This document shows positions 1 through 5,234 of a DNA stretch of 5,234 nt, one piece after another. The translations under genes and the position numbers were made by a program. The stretch's first letter is position 1, and every line of letters starts with the position of its first letter. The notes beneath the pieces are model-generated. The model ran no database searches. It was given only the letters and a program-made list of their open reading frames with translations, and was not told where the DNA came from. This DNA is from CAZSHX01 sp964606895 (GTDB lineage Bacteria; Bacteroidota; Ignavibacteria; Kapaibacteriales; UBA2268): the NCBI GenBank assembly GCA_964606895.1, contig CAZSHX010000120.1:1-5234 (forward strand), given 5' to 3'.

Positions 1-1258
1 GGTTCTTCACGACTTCACCAAAAACATTGAAGATGCGGATGTCTGTGTTGGTCAAAGCATGCCTTGACCCTTCAGAGATTTCTATAAATTTATAAGCTGG
101 ATTGGGCGAAATAATAAGATAATATCTTGTTTCATTTTTATCCTCAACTTTTGTATTCTTGGGTGACCAAGGGGCAGAATAAATCTGAAAATCTGAATTA
201 TTAAGGCATAAAATATAAAGAGAATCATTTGAAGCTTCAAATGAACGTTCACAAATTATTGAATCCTGAAATACCTGATTTGAAATATTCTCAATTTCGG
301 CGACACCAAACCGATTCCTGAGTTTATAATTATCATTTTCATAATATCCGATTATGGCAATATATTTTGAATCCGGAGAAATCAATGATTTTTGTGGATT
401 ATTGATTGAGTCAAATTGGAAATTATTAAATTGAACTCTATTTTCAATATCATAAATGATTATCGCGTTACTTATACTACAAACACCATATTTTCCATTT
501 AAAGAAATTTGATTAAATGGAAAAATACTTGCTGAGTCTGATTTCCAAATAATAGAATCATTATCAGAATTTCGAAGTTGATTTTGATGATTTTCATATA
601 AAACATAATATCCTCCATCGGGAGCACCGCAAATCAAAGAAATATCATGATAATCATTAGTGTCACTGAAACTTAGCGGTTTAATTATCTCGTAAGTAGT
701 AGGGTTGATAACGAGAACAGTATCATGCCAGTAAACATATTTCCATGGCGGGCTCTGATTAATAATTTTGGACTTGATAGTCCATAATGAAACAAGCAAT
801 TTATTTTTATCTTTAAGAGATACAATTTCTTTAACACCAATATGCCAGGGAAAAAGAGTATCACTATCAAAAAAAGTATGAAGAATTTCGCCTGAAATAA
901 CATTCCATAATATTAATGTTCTTTTTTGAAAATATTCGTTATCACTATCGCCTGAAGCAAGGATACTATCATTTAGCCAAGTTATTGAACCAATAAAAGA
1001 ACCATGATGCCCCTTCAGCTCCATCAAAGAATCGCCATTTGATGAGTTGTAAATTATTATCTTAACATTAGTGTCAGAATTTGCACCCTCAAGTCCGGCG
1101 GCAATTTTCTTTCCATTTGGCGAAAACTTAGCATTAAAAAAAGCGAAATGAGCGGGACTCCCTTTAGAGTAAACCAAATCAATTCTCGCGAAAGACTCAA
1201 AACAAGAGAAAAAAATGAACATCAGAATTAAAGCGGATAAGAACACTGACTTTTTCAT
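1..1258 (-). CDS. Secreted WD40-like beta-propeller protein with T9SS type A sorting domain (3' end cut by window)
   Basis: The minus-strand frame starts at the ATG at 1258 and stays open for 419 codons to the left edge. Residues 1-24 form a Sec signal peptide: MKK, a hydrophobic core, then SFA before Arg25. Residues about 42-82 and 83-130 look like WD40-type blades, with FSPNGKKIAAG followed by VKIIIYN, and SILASGD followed by LILWN. A later blade near residue 290 has LISPDSKYIAIIG. The middle is degenerate and rich in Asn and Ser. From about residue 378 the protein has a T9SS C-terminal sorting domain: IISPNPA near 383, then IRIFNVFGEVVKN at the edge. About 25-35 residues should be missing. 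Known T9SS cargo crosses the outer membrane and loses this domain, so the mature propeller is probably surface-bound or released. Its ligand is unknown. There is no clear Shine-Dalgarno before the ATG, which is common in Bacteroidota. An uncharacterised T9SS substrate is the safest label. Confidence 0.88.
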   Translation of the reverse strand, partial: MKKSVFLSALILMFIFFSCFESFARIDLVYSKGSPAHFAFFNAKFSPNGKKIAAGLEGANSDTNVKIIIYNSSNGDSLMELKGHHGSFIGSITWLNDSILASGDSDNEYFQKRTLILWNVISGEILHTFFDSDTLFPWHIGVKEIVSLKDKNKLLVSLWTIKSKIINQSPPWKYVYWHDTVLVINPTTYEIIKPLSFSDTNDYHDISLICGAPDGGYYVLYENHQNQLRNSDNDSIIWKSDSASIFPFNQISLNGKYGVCSISNAIIIYDIENRVQFNNFQFDSINNPQKSLISPDSKYIAIIGYYENDNYKLRNRFGVAEIENISNQVFQDSIICERSFEASNDSLYILCLNNSDFQIYSAPWSPKNTKVEDKNETRYYLIISPNPAYKFIEISEGSRHALTNTDIRIFNVFGEVVKN

Positions 1259-1320
1259 GCAATTCAATCTGAAAAATAATTGACAAAGTAAATTAGAAAA
1301 GAACAAATTACAAAAACTTT
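1259..1320 (-). promoter_or_regulatory. Possible promoter/leader of the propeller gene
   Basis: Upstream of the ATG at 1258 on the minus strand, a TTTTTG is followed after about 20 nt by TACTTTG. This loosely resembles the Bacteroidota -33 TTG and -7 TAnnTTTG pattern, but the -7 element is one base short. The leader has no Shine-Dalgarno. The match is weak in such A+T-rich DNA. Confidence 0.2.
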
Positions 1321-1375
1321 TTCAAAATTTGTCACTTCACATTATATAAGACACATTAAACGGCAAAACGTCTCA

Positions 1376-1404
1376 CACTTTTTTGAAAATAATTGAAAAA
1401 AGTG
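1376..1404. repeat. 9-bp perfect inverted repeat, loop 11 nt
   Basis: CACTTTTTT at 1376-1384 is complementary to AAAAAAGTG at 1396-1404, with GAAAATAATTG between them. It lies about 120 nt upstream of the propeller gene and next to the composite palindrome. It could be an operator or a weak transcript structure. The low-complexity T/A runs make chance origin quite possible. Confidence 0.35.
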
Positions 1405-1434
1405 AAAATAATTTTTTAACCTGATTGTTTTCAA

Positions 1435-1552
1435 TGTGCAGTAGGTACAAAAGGTCGGTAAAAAATGTTTCTCAAAAATCTTCTGTCCCGTACGGGACAG
1501 AACTTCTTTGGGTGTGCTTTTTTTCTACCGACCTTTTGTCACTACGTGACAA
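1435..1552. repeat. Composite quasi-palindromic intergenic element (REP/MITE-like)
   Basis: The element has nested symmetry around about position 1492. Outer arms ACAAAAGGTCGGTA (1447-1460) and TACCGACCTTTTGT (1526-1539) are perfect 14-bp inverted repeats, and pairing extends to 18 of 19 through the following A/T run. The centre is a perfect 22-bp palindrome at 1481-1502 with core CTGTCCCGTACGGGACAG. Each end carries a small hairpin. The left one, 1435-1449, pairs TGTGC with GTACA (one G.U). The right one, 1536-1552, pairs TTGTCAC with GTGACAA around TAC. All three hairpins have a GTA at or beside the centre on one strand. No open reading frame or transposase is present, so the form suggests a non-autonomous, REP- or REPIN-like dispersed repeat. 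Copy number cannot be judged from one window. Confidence 0.75.
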
Positions 1553-1698
1553 TGAATTTTAGTCAACTAATATCAGCTATTACCTTTTAAGATTAATCCA
1601 TATTACCTTATGAAGAATGGATTCCCTCTTTCGTTGGTATGAAAAGAAAATATAATTATAGCCCGATTGGGCAAATTTCGTGGAAGATTGCATCTCTA

Positions 1699-1734
1699 AA
1701 TAAAAATCCCATTCACGACGAGTGAAAGGGATTT
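1699..1734 (-). terminator. Intrinsic terminator after the lipoprotein gene
   Basis: Read on the minus strand, 25 nt past the TAA of the lipoprotein gene, AAATCCC and GGGATTT (1728-1734 and 1704-1710) pair. After an A.A opposition (T.T on the minus strand), a second 5-bp stem (1722-1726 with 1712-1716) closes on a 5-nt loop. The stem is followed directly by a T-rich tract, TTTTTATTT. Stem plus T-tract in the right direction is a typical Rho-independent terminator. Confidence 0.75.
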
Positions 1735-1758
1735 GAAAAATAATTCATTTAGGAAAAC

Positions 1759-2619
1759 TTACCTGAGCGTTATAATTTTGGTTTTTCCGTTGATAGTTAC
1801 CTGTGCAATTTTGTCGCATGGTTCGCCGCCGATTGGGTCGTAGTTCAGATTCATTTCGCCGCCCTTATCGTTTTTAATTGTCAGAATGCCGGCAACAAAA
1901 TTTCTGAAACAACCTAACTGAATTTTTCTTATCAGCGGGACATCAATTGTAACGGTAAAATTGATTCCCGTTCTGTTTGTTCCGTTAGCAGAGCCTGTAT
2001 ATTTGTATTTGTCATCCCAAATAGTTGCAGTAGTCGTACCTTCCGTTTTTTCAATTGTCCAGTCGCTGTTCCATGAAATTGTACCATTGTCTGTTGTAAT
2101 TTTTGCGGCAGTAACTTTAATACTCCATTTGAAGTCTCCTGTTCTCTCGATTTGCTTCGTACCTTCGTAATGTTTGAAATTAACGTAGTAATCCTGCAAA
2201 TGAATAATAACTTTATTGCCAACCTGACGGTACTTGCCGTTGAAGTTAGCAATGATTTTTCCGCGTCTGTACATGCCGTCTTTGCAGAGACAATCGGTTG
2301 TTCCAAAATCAATTGTAAGTGTTTTTGTGGCAGTATCAACCGTGGTTTTTGCACAGGGCGGCAGATATTCATTTTCGACAGTTACTTCCTGAATCTGTCC
2401 TTTGCTTTCAGCTTGAACTCCGTTGTAGAGTAAAGAATTAGAATTACCTTCTGAGTTTACATATTCAAAAACAGAAGCAAACTCTGTTTCAGTTGCCGCG
2501 TGGTCTTCGGCAGAGGTGATTGTTTCTTCCACTTCGGTTGATTTTTCTTTACAGCCCCCCATGACCATAAAAGAAAAGAACGCCAATGCAAGAATCGAAA
2601 ATAGTATGGTTTTTTTCAT
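1759..2619 (-). CDS. Bacteroidota-type lipoprotein of unknown function
   Basis: This 286-residue protein begins MKKTILFSILALAFFSF and has a lipobox-like VMGGC, so Cys23 is the probable lipidation site. Met at -3 is unusual but tolerated. The residues after Cys23 are charged (KEKSTEVEE), which might favour surface display, though this is only inference. The mature part looks all-beta. It carries a characteristic segment at 104-122, DFGTTDCLCKDGMYRRGKI, then DYYVN (143-147), ISWNSDWT (181-188), WDDKYKYTGSANGTNR (201-216) and a C-terminal VTINGKTKIITLR. Five further cysteines (89, 110, 112, 237, 268) could form disulfides. I recall similar arrangements in uncharacterised Bacteroidota lipoproteins but know no function for them. 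The ATG at 2619 is chosen over an in-frame TTG at 2634 because GGAG lies 9 nt upstream of the ATG and an MKK start is a normal signal-peptide start. The gene is divergent from the hydrolase gene and ends in its own terminator. Confidence 0.85.
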   Translation of the reverse strand: MKKTILFSILALAFFSFMVMGGCKEKSTEVEETITSAEDHAATETEFASVFEYVNSEGNSNSLLYNGVQAESKGQIQEVTVENEYLPPCAKTTVDTATKTLTIDFGTTDCLCKDGMYRRGKIIANFNGKYRQVGNKVIIHLQDYYVNFKHYEGTKQIERTGDFKWSIKVTAAKITTDNGTISWNSDWTIEKTEGTTTATIWDDKYKYTGSANGTNRTGINFTVTIDVPLIRKIQLGCFRNFVAGILTIKNDKGGEMNLNYDPIGGEPCDKIAQVTINGKTKIITLR

Positions 2620-2761
2620 AATATATATCTCCAAAATAAAAAAATATTTGCTTTCAAAAATTTAGACTTTAAATTTACAAAAAAAGTTTAATATTATTCA
2701 TAAATATTTGAAAAATAATGTTAATTTGTTGTTTGTTTGTTAAACATAAATAAATTATTTT
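2620..2761. promoter_or_regulatory. Divergent promoter region with an 11-bp inverted repeat
   Basis: This very A+T-rich gap separates the divergent lipoprotein and hydrolase genes and must hold the leaders of both. TTAATATTATT (2688-2698) and AATAATGTTAA (2714-2724) form an 11-bp inverted repeat with one non-Watson-Crick position and a 15-nt spacer, a possible operator. A TTTG-rich run (2725-2741) follows. I could not place a convincing -7 TAnnTTTG element for either gene, and no Shine-Dalgarno precedes the ATG at 2762. Confidence 0.45.
2629..2632 (-). promoter_or_regulatory. Ribosome binding site GGAG fixing the lipoprotein start
   Basis: On the minus strand GGAG is followed by 9 nt and then ATG (2619-2617). 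The alternative TTG start at 2634 overlaps this Shine-Dalgarno sequence and would add MEIYI in front of MKK, so it is unlikely to be used. Confidence 0.7.
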
Positions 2762-3745
2762 ATGAATTCAAGAAGAAATTTTCTGGTAAATACTACACTG
2801 GCACTTGCTTCCGTGCCACTTGCAAAAACAGTTGAAGCTCAACCTTCGAATAAACAAAGCATGATGAATGTGAATGTGAAAAAACCTATTGTAATTTCCA
2901 CATGGTCGCATGGCATTCCTGCAAACGAAGCCGCATGGAAAGTAATAAAATCAGGCGGACGGGCTTTGGATGCAGTCGAGCAGGGAGTATGGGTTCCGGA
3001 AGCAGACCCCGAAGTAACAAGTGTAGGTTACGGCGGATTACCTGACCGAGACGGGAAAGTCACTCTGGATGCGTGCATAATGGACGATAAAGACAATTGC
3101 GGTTCTGTTTCCTTTCTTGAAAATATAATGCATCCGATTTCAGTTGCACGCAAAGTTATGGAAAAAACTCCCCATATAATGCTTTCGGGCGAAGGTGCAT
3201 ATAAATTTGCAATTGAAAATGGATTCAAAAAGACTAATCTTCTTACCCCTCTTGCAAAACAAAAATGGGAGGAATGGCTTAAAAATTCTAAATATATTCC
3301 TGATATTAACGAACAGCACGATACAATCGGTATGCTTGCCTTAGACAATGACGGCAATTTGTCCGGTGCATGCACTACTTCCGGATTAGCATGGAAAGTA
3401 CACGGCAGAGTCGGCGATTCGCCGATTATCGGTGCCGGGCTTTATGTTGATAATGAATTCGGAGCCGCATGTGCAACCGGAAAGGGCGAAGCAGTCATCA
3501 GAATTTGCGGAAGCTTTCTGCTTGTCGAATTGATGAGAAGCAGAATATCCCCGCAAATGTGCTGTGAAATTGCAATTAAAAGAATTGCCAAAAAAGAAAA
3601 AATAACTGACGATTTGCAGGTTGGTTTTCTGGCAATAAACAAAAAAGGTGATTATGGTGCTTATTCGCTTAGAAAGGGTTTCCAGTATGCTATCTATGTT
3701 GATGGCGAAAACAAACTGATTGATTCTGACTATTTATTGAAATAA
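2762..3745 (+). CDS. Tat-exported N4-(beta-N-acetylglucosaminyl)-L-asparaginase (glycosylasparaginase family)
   Basis: This 327-residue enzyme belongs to the asparaginase-2 group of Ntn-hydrolases. In this family the precursor cleaves itself before a Thr, which becomes the N-terminal nucleophile; the enzyme then hydrolyses the amide between Asn and N-acetylglucosamine. The N-terminus SRRNFL (residues 3-8) plus a hydrophobic stretch ending near VEA (24-26) is a twin-arginine signal, so the folded enzyme probably works in the periplasm. The scissile motif is HDTIGM with Thr188 as predicted nucleophile. GRVGDSPIIGAG (215-226) supplies Arg216 and Asp219, and ATGKGE (238-243) the Thr239-Gly240 pair expected in the pocket. 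STWSHG has Trp48 where the human enzyme has its substrate-contacting Trp. The segment DPEVTSVGYGGLPD (82-95) is also family-typical. Length fits the bacterial enzymes. Likely role: breakdown of glycopeptide-derived GlcNAc-Asn. An isoaspartyl peptidase activity is less likely given GRVGDSPI. Confidence 0.9.
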   Translation: MNSRRNFLVNTTLALASVPLAKTVEAQPSNKQSMMNVNVKKPIVISTWSHGIPANEAAWKVIKSGGRALDAVEQGVWVPEADPEVTSVGYGGLPDRDGKVTLDACIMDDKDNCGSVSFLENIMHPISVARKVMEKTPHIMLSGEGAYKFAIENGFKKTNLLTPLAKQKWEEWLKNSKYIPDINEQHDTIGMLALDNDGNLSGACTTSGLAWKVHGRVGDSPIIGAGLYVDNEFGAACATGKGEAVIRICGSFLLVELMRSRISPQMCCEIAIKRIAKKEKITDDLQVGFLAINKKGDYGAYSLRKGFQYAIYVDGENKLIDSDYLLK

Positions 3746-3748
3746 TCT

Positions 3749-5026
3749 ATGGAGGAATCGCAAGGCATCAGAGGACTTACAAGTCCAATAGGTTCGAGGG
3801 CTTCGACGACATCGCCCGGATATTTCTCTATGCCCCAGCGTTCTCAGCATAAGCATCTTTCTTTGCGAACAGGAGAAATTGCTCATGGAACAATTCTCGA
3901 TGCTCCGGTCGGCAAAGATGCAGTTGTCCGGCTCCCGCATGGTGATTTTACAGCATCTTTATCAGGTAAATTAAAAAAAGGAGATTCGCTTTTTTTAAAA
4001 ATACTTGAAACAGAGCCAAGACTTGTTTTGAAAATCTTTGCGGCTGCAACCAAAAATAATGGCGTTGATTTGTCCCCTGCAGATTTATTGAGAATTCTTG
4101 ACTTGCCCGAAACTGAGTTCAACAAAGACTTAATCAGATTTCTTAAAACACGGCGGACAATCATTAACCGCGAAGAATTTCTTTCGCTTTACAGAACGAG
4201 TATGAGCCTGCCTACAGCTCAAATACAGTCATCCCCGAAAGATAGTTTTTTCAAGGCTGTTTTCTATATCAATGATGCAGGAATTCAATTCACTCCGGAA
4301 CTTTTTGATAAAATTAAATATGCATTCAAAGGTCCCGAAAATTATTTCGGTTTTTTCAAATCGCTTGATATTCTTCTGCCGGTTCTCTCGAGGGAAATCC
4401 GAGACAGATTGAACATTCTGAACAAATCTGTAATCCGGCTTAACGACAATATTCACGAAATGCTTTCTTTACTTGCCGGTGCACATATTATGGCAAAAAA
4501 GGATAACGACCTATACAATTTACTGCAGATAATCGTTCTTGATGAAAATTTCAAAACAAAAGAATTGTCAAATTTTCAGAATCAGGCTTTCCATCTTCTC
4601 CGTTCTATCGAAAGCCAATACGAACTTAATGCTTATGCGGCTCAATGGAATTCGCCGATGTATTTGTTCCTGCCTGTGATTATCAGAGCCAATAAAAAAC
4701 TGTCAAGAATAATTCTGAAAAGAACAAATATGCCGCGTCAGGGAAATAATTTCCTTAAATTCTCCTTCGAACTTGTTACTGAGGAATTTGGCGAAATTGT
4801 TGCCAATGTCAGCTATCTGAACAATCAGATTTCAATCGGACTTTATGCCGGTTCGGACAAAGCTACCGATTTTCTTGACAAATTTATGCCTGAGCTTGAA
4901 AATTCTTTGAAATCGCAGAAATTAACTATCAAATCGTTAACTGTGAACAAAACCACCGAAGAAATTCTCGATGCAGTGAACGATTTTACTGCCGCCAGCG
5001 GACAAAAGTTTTCAGTCGTGATTTAG
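3749..5026 (+). CDS. fliK: FliK-like flagellar hook-length control protein
   Basis: The 425-residue product starts 3 nt after the hydrolase stop, so the two genes are probably co-transcribed. No Shine-Dalgarno precedes the ATG; GGAGG lies just inside the gene. Residues 1-36 are Ser/Thr/Pro-rich and probably disordered. Residues 38-97 read like the small beta-barrel at the start of many FliK-like proteins: LRTGEIAHGTILD, then VVRLPHGDF, LKKGDSLFLKI and PRLVLKI. A mostly helical middle runs to about 295. PMYLFLPVII (303-312) and FLKFSFELVTEEFGEIVANV (335-354), then ISIGLYAGSD and a helix with LENSLKSQKLTIKSLTV (383-399), match the layout of the Flg_hook domain. In known FliK this end contacts FlhB and switches export from hook to filament subunits. 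The protein is cytoplasmic or exported through the flagellar apparatus and has no signal peptide. No other flagellar gene is visible, so fliK is a family-level symbol. Confidence 0.6.
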   Translation: MEESQGIRGLTSPIGSRASTTSPGYFSMPQRSQHKHLSLRTGEIAHGTILDAPVGKDAVVRLPHGDFTASLSGKLKKGDSLFLKILETEPRLVLKIFAAATKNNGVDLSPADLLRILDLPETEFNKDLIRFLKTRRTIINREEFLSLYRTSMSLPTAQIQSSPKDSFFKAVFYINDAGIQFTPELFDKIKYAFKGPENYFGFFKSLDILLPVLSREIRDRLNILNKSVIRLNDNIHEMLSLLAGAHIMAKKDNDLYNLLQIIVLDENFKTKELSNFQNQAFHLLRSIESQYELNAYAAQWNSPMYLFLPVIIRANKKLSRIILKRTNMPRQGNNFLKFSFELVTEEFGEIVANVSYLNNQISIGLYAGSDKATDFLDKFMPELENSLKSQKLTIKSLTVNKTTEEILDAVNDFTAASGQKFSVVI

Positions 5027-5033
5027 CAGAAAC

Positions 5034-5189
5034 CTTATCCCTCCTAAATCTTCAAAAACTTCCTAACTTTATCCCCCACTCTCACAAAATATACTCCCGA
5101 CGGCAAACCCGAAACATCAATTCTTAATGGAGAATTGTGAATGGAAAATGAGATAAGACTCTTAATTTCCCCCGTTGAAAAACTTATCC
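5034..5189. repeat. CTTATCC direct repeats flanking the sorting-domain tail
   Basis: CTTATCC occurs at 5034-5040 and again at 5183-5189, in similar contexts (AAAC before the first, AAAA before the second). The two copies bracket the recognisable sorting-domain tail almost exactly. They could be a target-site duplication or recombination scar, but a 7-mer pair this close can also be chance. Confidence 0.3.
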
Positions 5190-5234
5190 TGTAGCATAAA
5201 ACGAAGGAATAAAGGAATAAGTATATGAAAAATA
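5044..5234 (-). pseudogene. Orphan C-terminal tail of a T9SS type A sorting domain
   Basis: On the minus strand the frame ending at TAG (5046-5044) encodes LRIDVSGLPSGVYFVRVGDK followed by VRKFLKI, which is the classic last part of a Por secretion sorting domain. Upstream it reads STGEIKSLISFSIHNSP, plausible as variable linker. Further upstream, 5190-5234 translates to a hydrophobic run (FFIYLFLYSFVLCY) with no PNP motif or NxxGE strand expected at that distance, and no ATG occurs in the frame. The recognisable part (about 5044-5182) is therefore probably a stranded gene end rather than the end of an intact gene. The frame does stay open to the edge, so a gene continuing off the right is not excluded. 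It runs convergently to the FliK-like gene, with stops 17 nt apart. Confidence 0.55.
5225..5234 (+). CDS. Probable start of a plus-strand gene (MKN..., cut by window)
   Basis: ATG AAA AAT begins at 5225, and AAAGGA at 5211-5216 lies 8 nt upstream, good Shine-Dalgarno spacing. The Shine-Dalgarno sits in a perfect tandem duplication of AAGGAATA (5204-5211 and 5212-5219). MK(K/N) starts are typical of exported proteins, but only three codons are visible, so no product can be given. If real, the gene argues against a minus-strand gene continuing through the same DNA. Confidence 0.4.

Larger units (their letters stand above)
1259..1758. other. 500-bp gene-free region with repeats and a terminator
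   Basis: I find no supportable coding sequence on either strand between the two minus-strand genes. The part nearest the propeller gene is its A+T-rich leader plus a 9-bp inverted repeat (1376-1404). A composite palindromic element fills 1435-1552. Positions 1553-1697 hold a short GCCC-GATT-GGGC hairpin (1661-1672) and a possible decayed repeat (1621-1642). An intrinsic terminator for the lipoprotein gene lies at 1699-1734. The two genes are therefore probably separate transcription units although they share a strand. Confidence 0.7.

Noticed and set aside
685..903. 72-codon minus-strand open frame
   Set aside because: It lies inside the propeller gene in another frame, while the propeller frame is continuous and motif-bearing.
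1435..1552. CRISPR array or tRNA-like structure
   Set aside because: There are no regularly spaced direct repeats, and the hairpins do not fit a cloverleaf; the symmetry is inverted and nested.
1661..1672. GCCC-GATT-GGGC hairpin as a terminator
   Set aside because: The stem is only 4 bp and no T-tract follows on either strand.
1932..2433. Open frames on both strands overlapping the lipoprotein gene
   Set aside because: They are shadows of the lipoprotein coding frame, with no signal peptide, family motif or ribosome binding site of their own.
2620..2634. In-frame TTG start adding five residues to the lipoprotein
   Set aside because: It overlaps the Shine-Dalgarno sequence of the ATG at 2619 and would put MEIYI ahead of a normal MKK signal peptide.
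3028..3375. Antisense open frame across the hydrolase gene
   Set aside because: The plus strand encodes an unmistakable catalytic core through this stretch.
5118..5137. CAATTCT/AGAATTG hairpin as terminator of the hydrolase-fliK unit
   Set aside because: No T-run follows it on the plus strand, and the DNA is explained by the sorting-domain tail coding on the other strand.

Overview
The window looks like a piece of a Bacteroidota/Chlorobiota-type genome (FCB group, possibly an Ignavibacteria- or Kapabacteria-like lineage). The evidence is two type IX secretion (T9SS, Por) C-terminal sorting-domain signatures, a Bacteroidota-style lipoprotein, A+T-rich intergenic DNA and sparse Shine-Dalgarno signals. 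The lineage is an inference from motifs, not a database match.

Layout, left to right. (1) Positions 1-1258, minus strand: a secreted beta-propeller (WD40-like) protein whose T9SS sorting domain is cut by the left edge. (2) Positions 1259-1758: 500 bases without a recognisable gene. They hold a 9-bp inverted repeat, a composite quasi-palindromic element of about 118 bp (1435-1552) built from three hairpins and a pair of long inverted arms, a possible decayed second repeat, and an intrinsic terminator serving the next gene. (3) Positions 1759-2619, minus strand: a lipoprotein of unknown function; an upstream TTG start is rejected in favour of an ATG with a good ribosome binding site. (4) Positions 2620-2761: a divergent, very A+T-rich promoter region. 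(5) Positions 2762-3745, plus strand: a Tat-exported glycosylasparaginase-type Ntn-hydrolase. (6) Positions 3749-5026, plus strand: a FliK-like flagellar hook-length control protein starting 3 nt after the hydrolase stop. (7) Positions 5027-5234: an orphan T9SS sorting-domain tail on the minus strand, bracketed by a 7-bp direct repeat, and at the right edge the likely ATG of a further plus-strand gene.

The genes do not form one obvious pathway. Three of the four main proteins are predicted to be exported, by three routes: Sec plus T9SS, lipoprotein export, and Tat. The hydrolase and the FliK-like gene are spaced like an operon but have no evident functional link. The most unusual non-coding items are the composite palindrome at 1435-1552 and the stranded sorting-domain tail at 5044-5182. 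No CRISPR array, transposase, tRNA or rRNA was seen.
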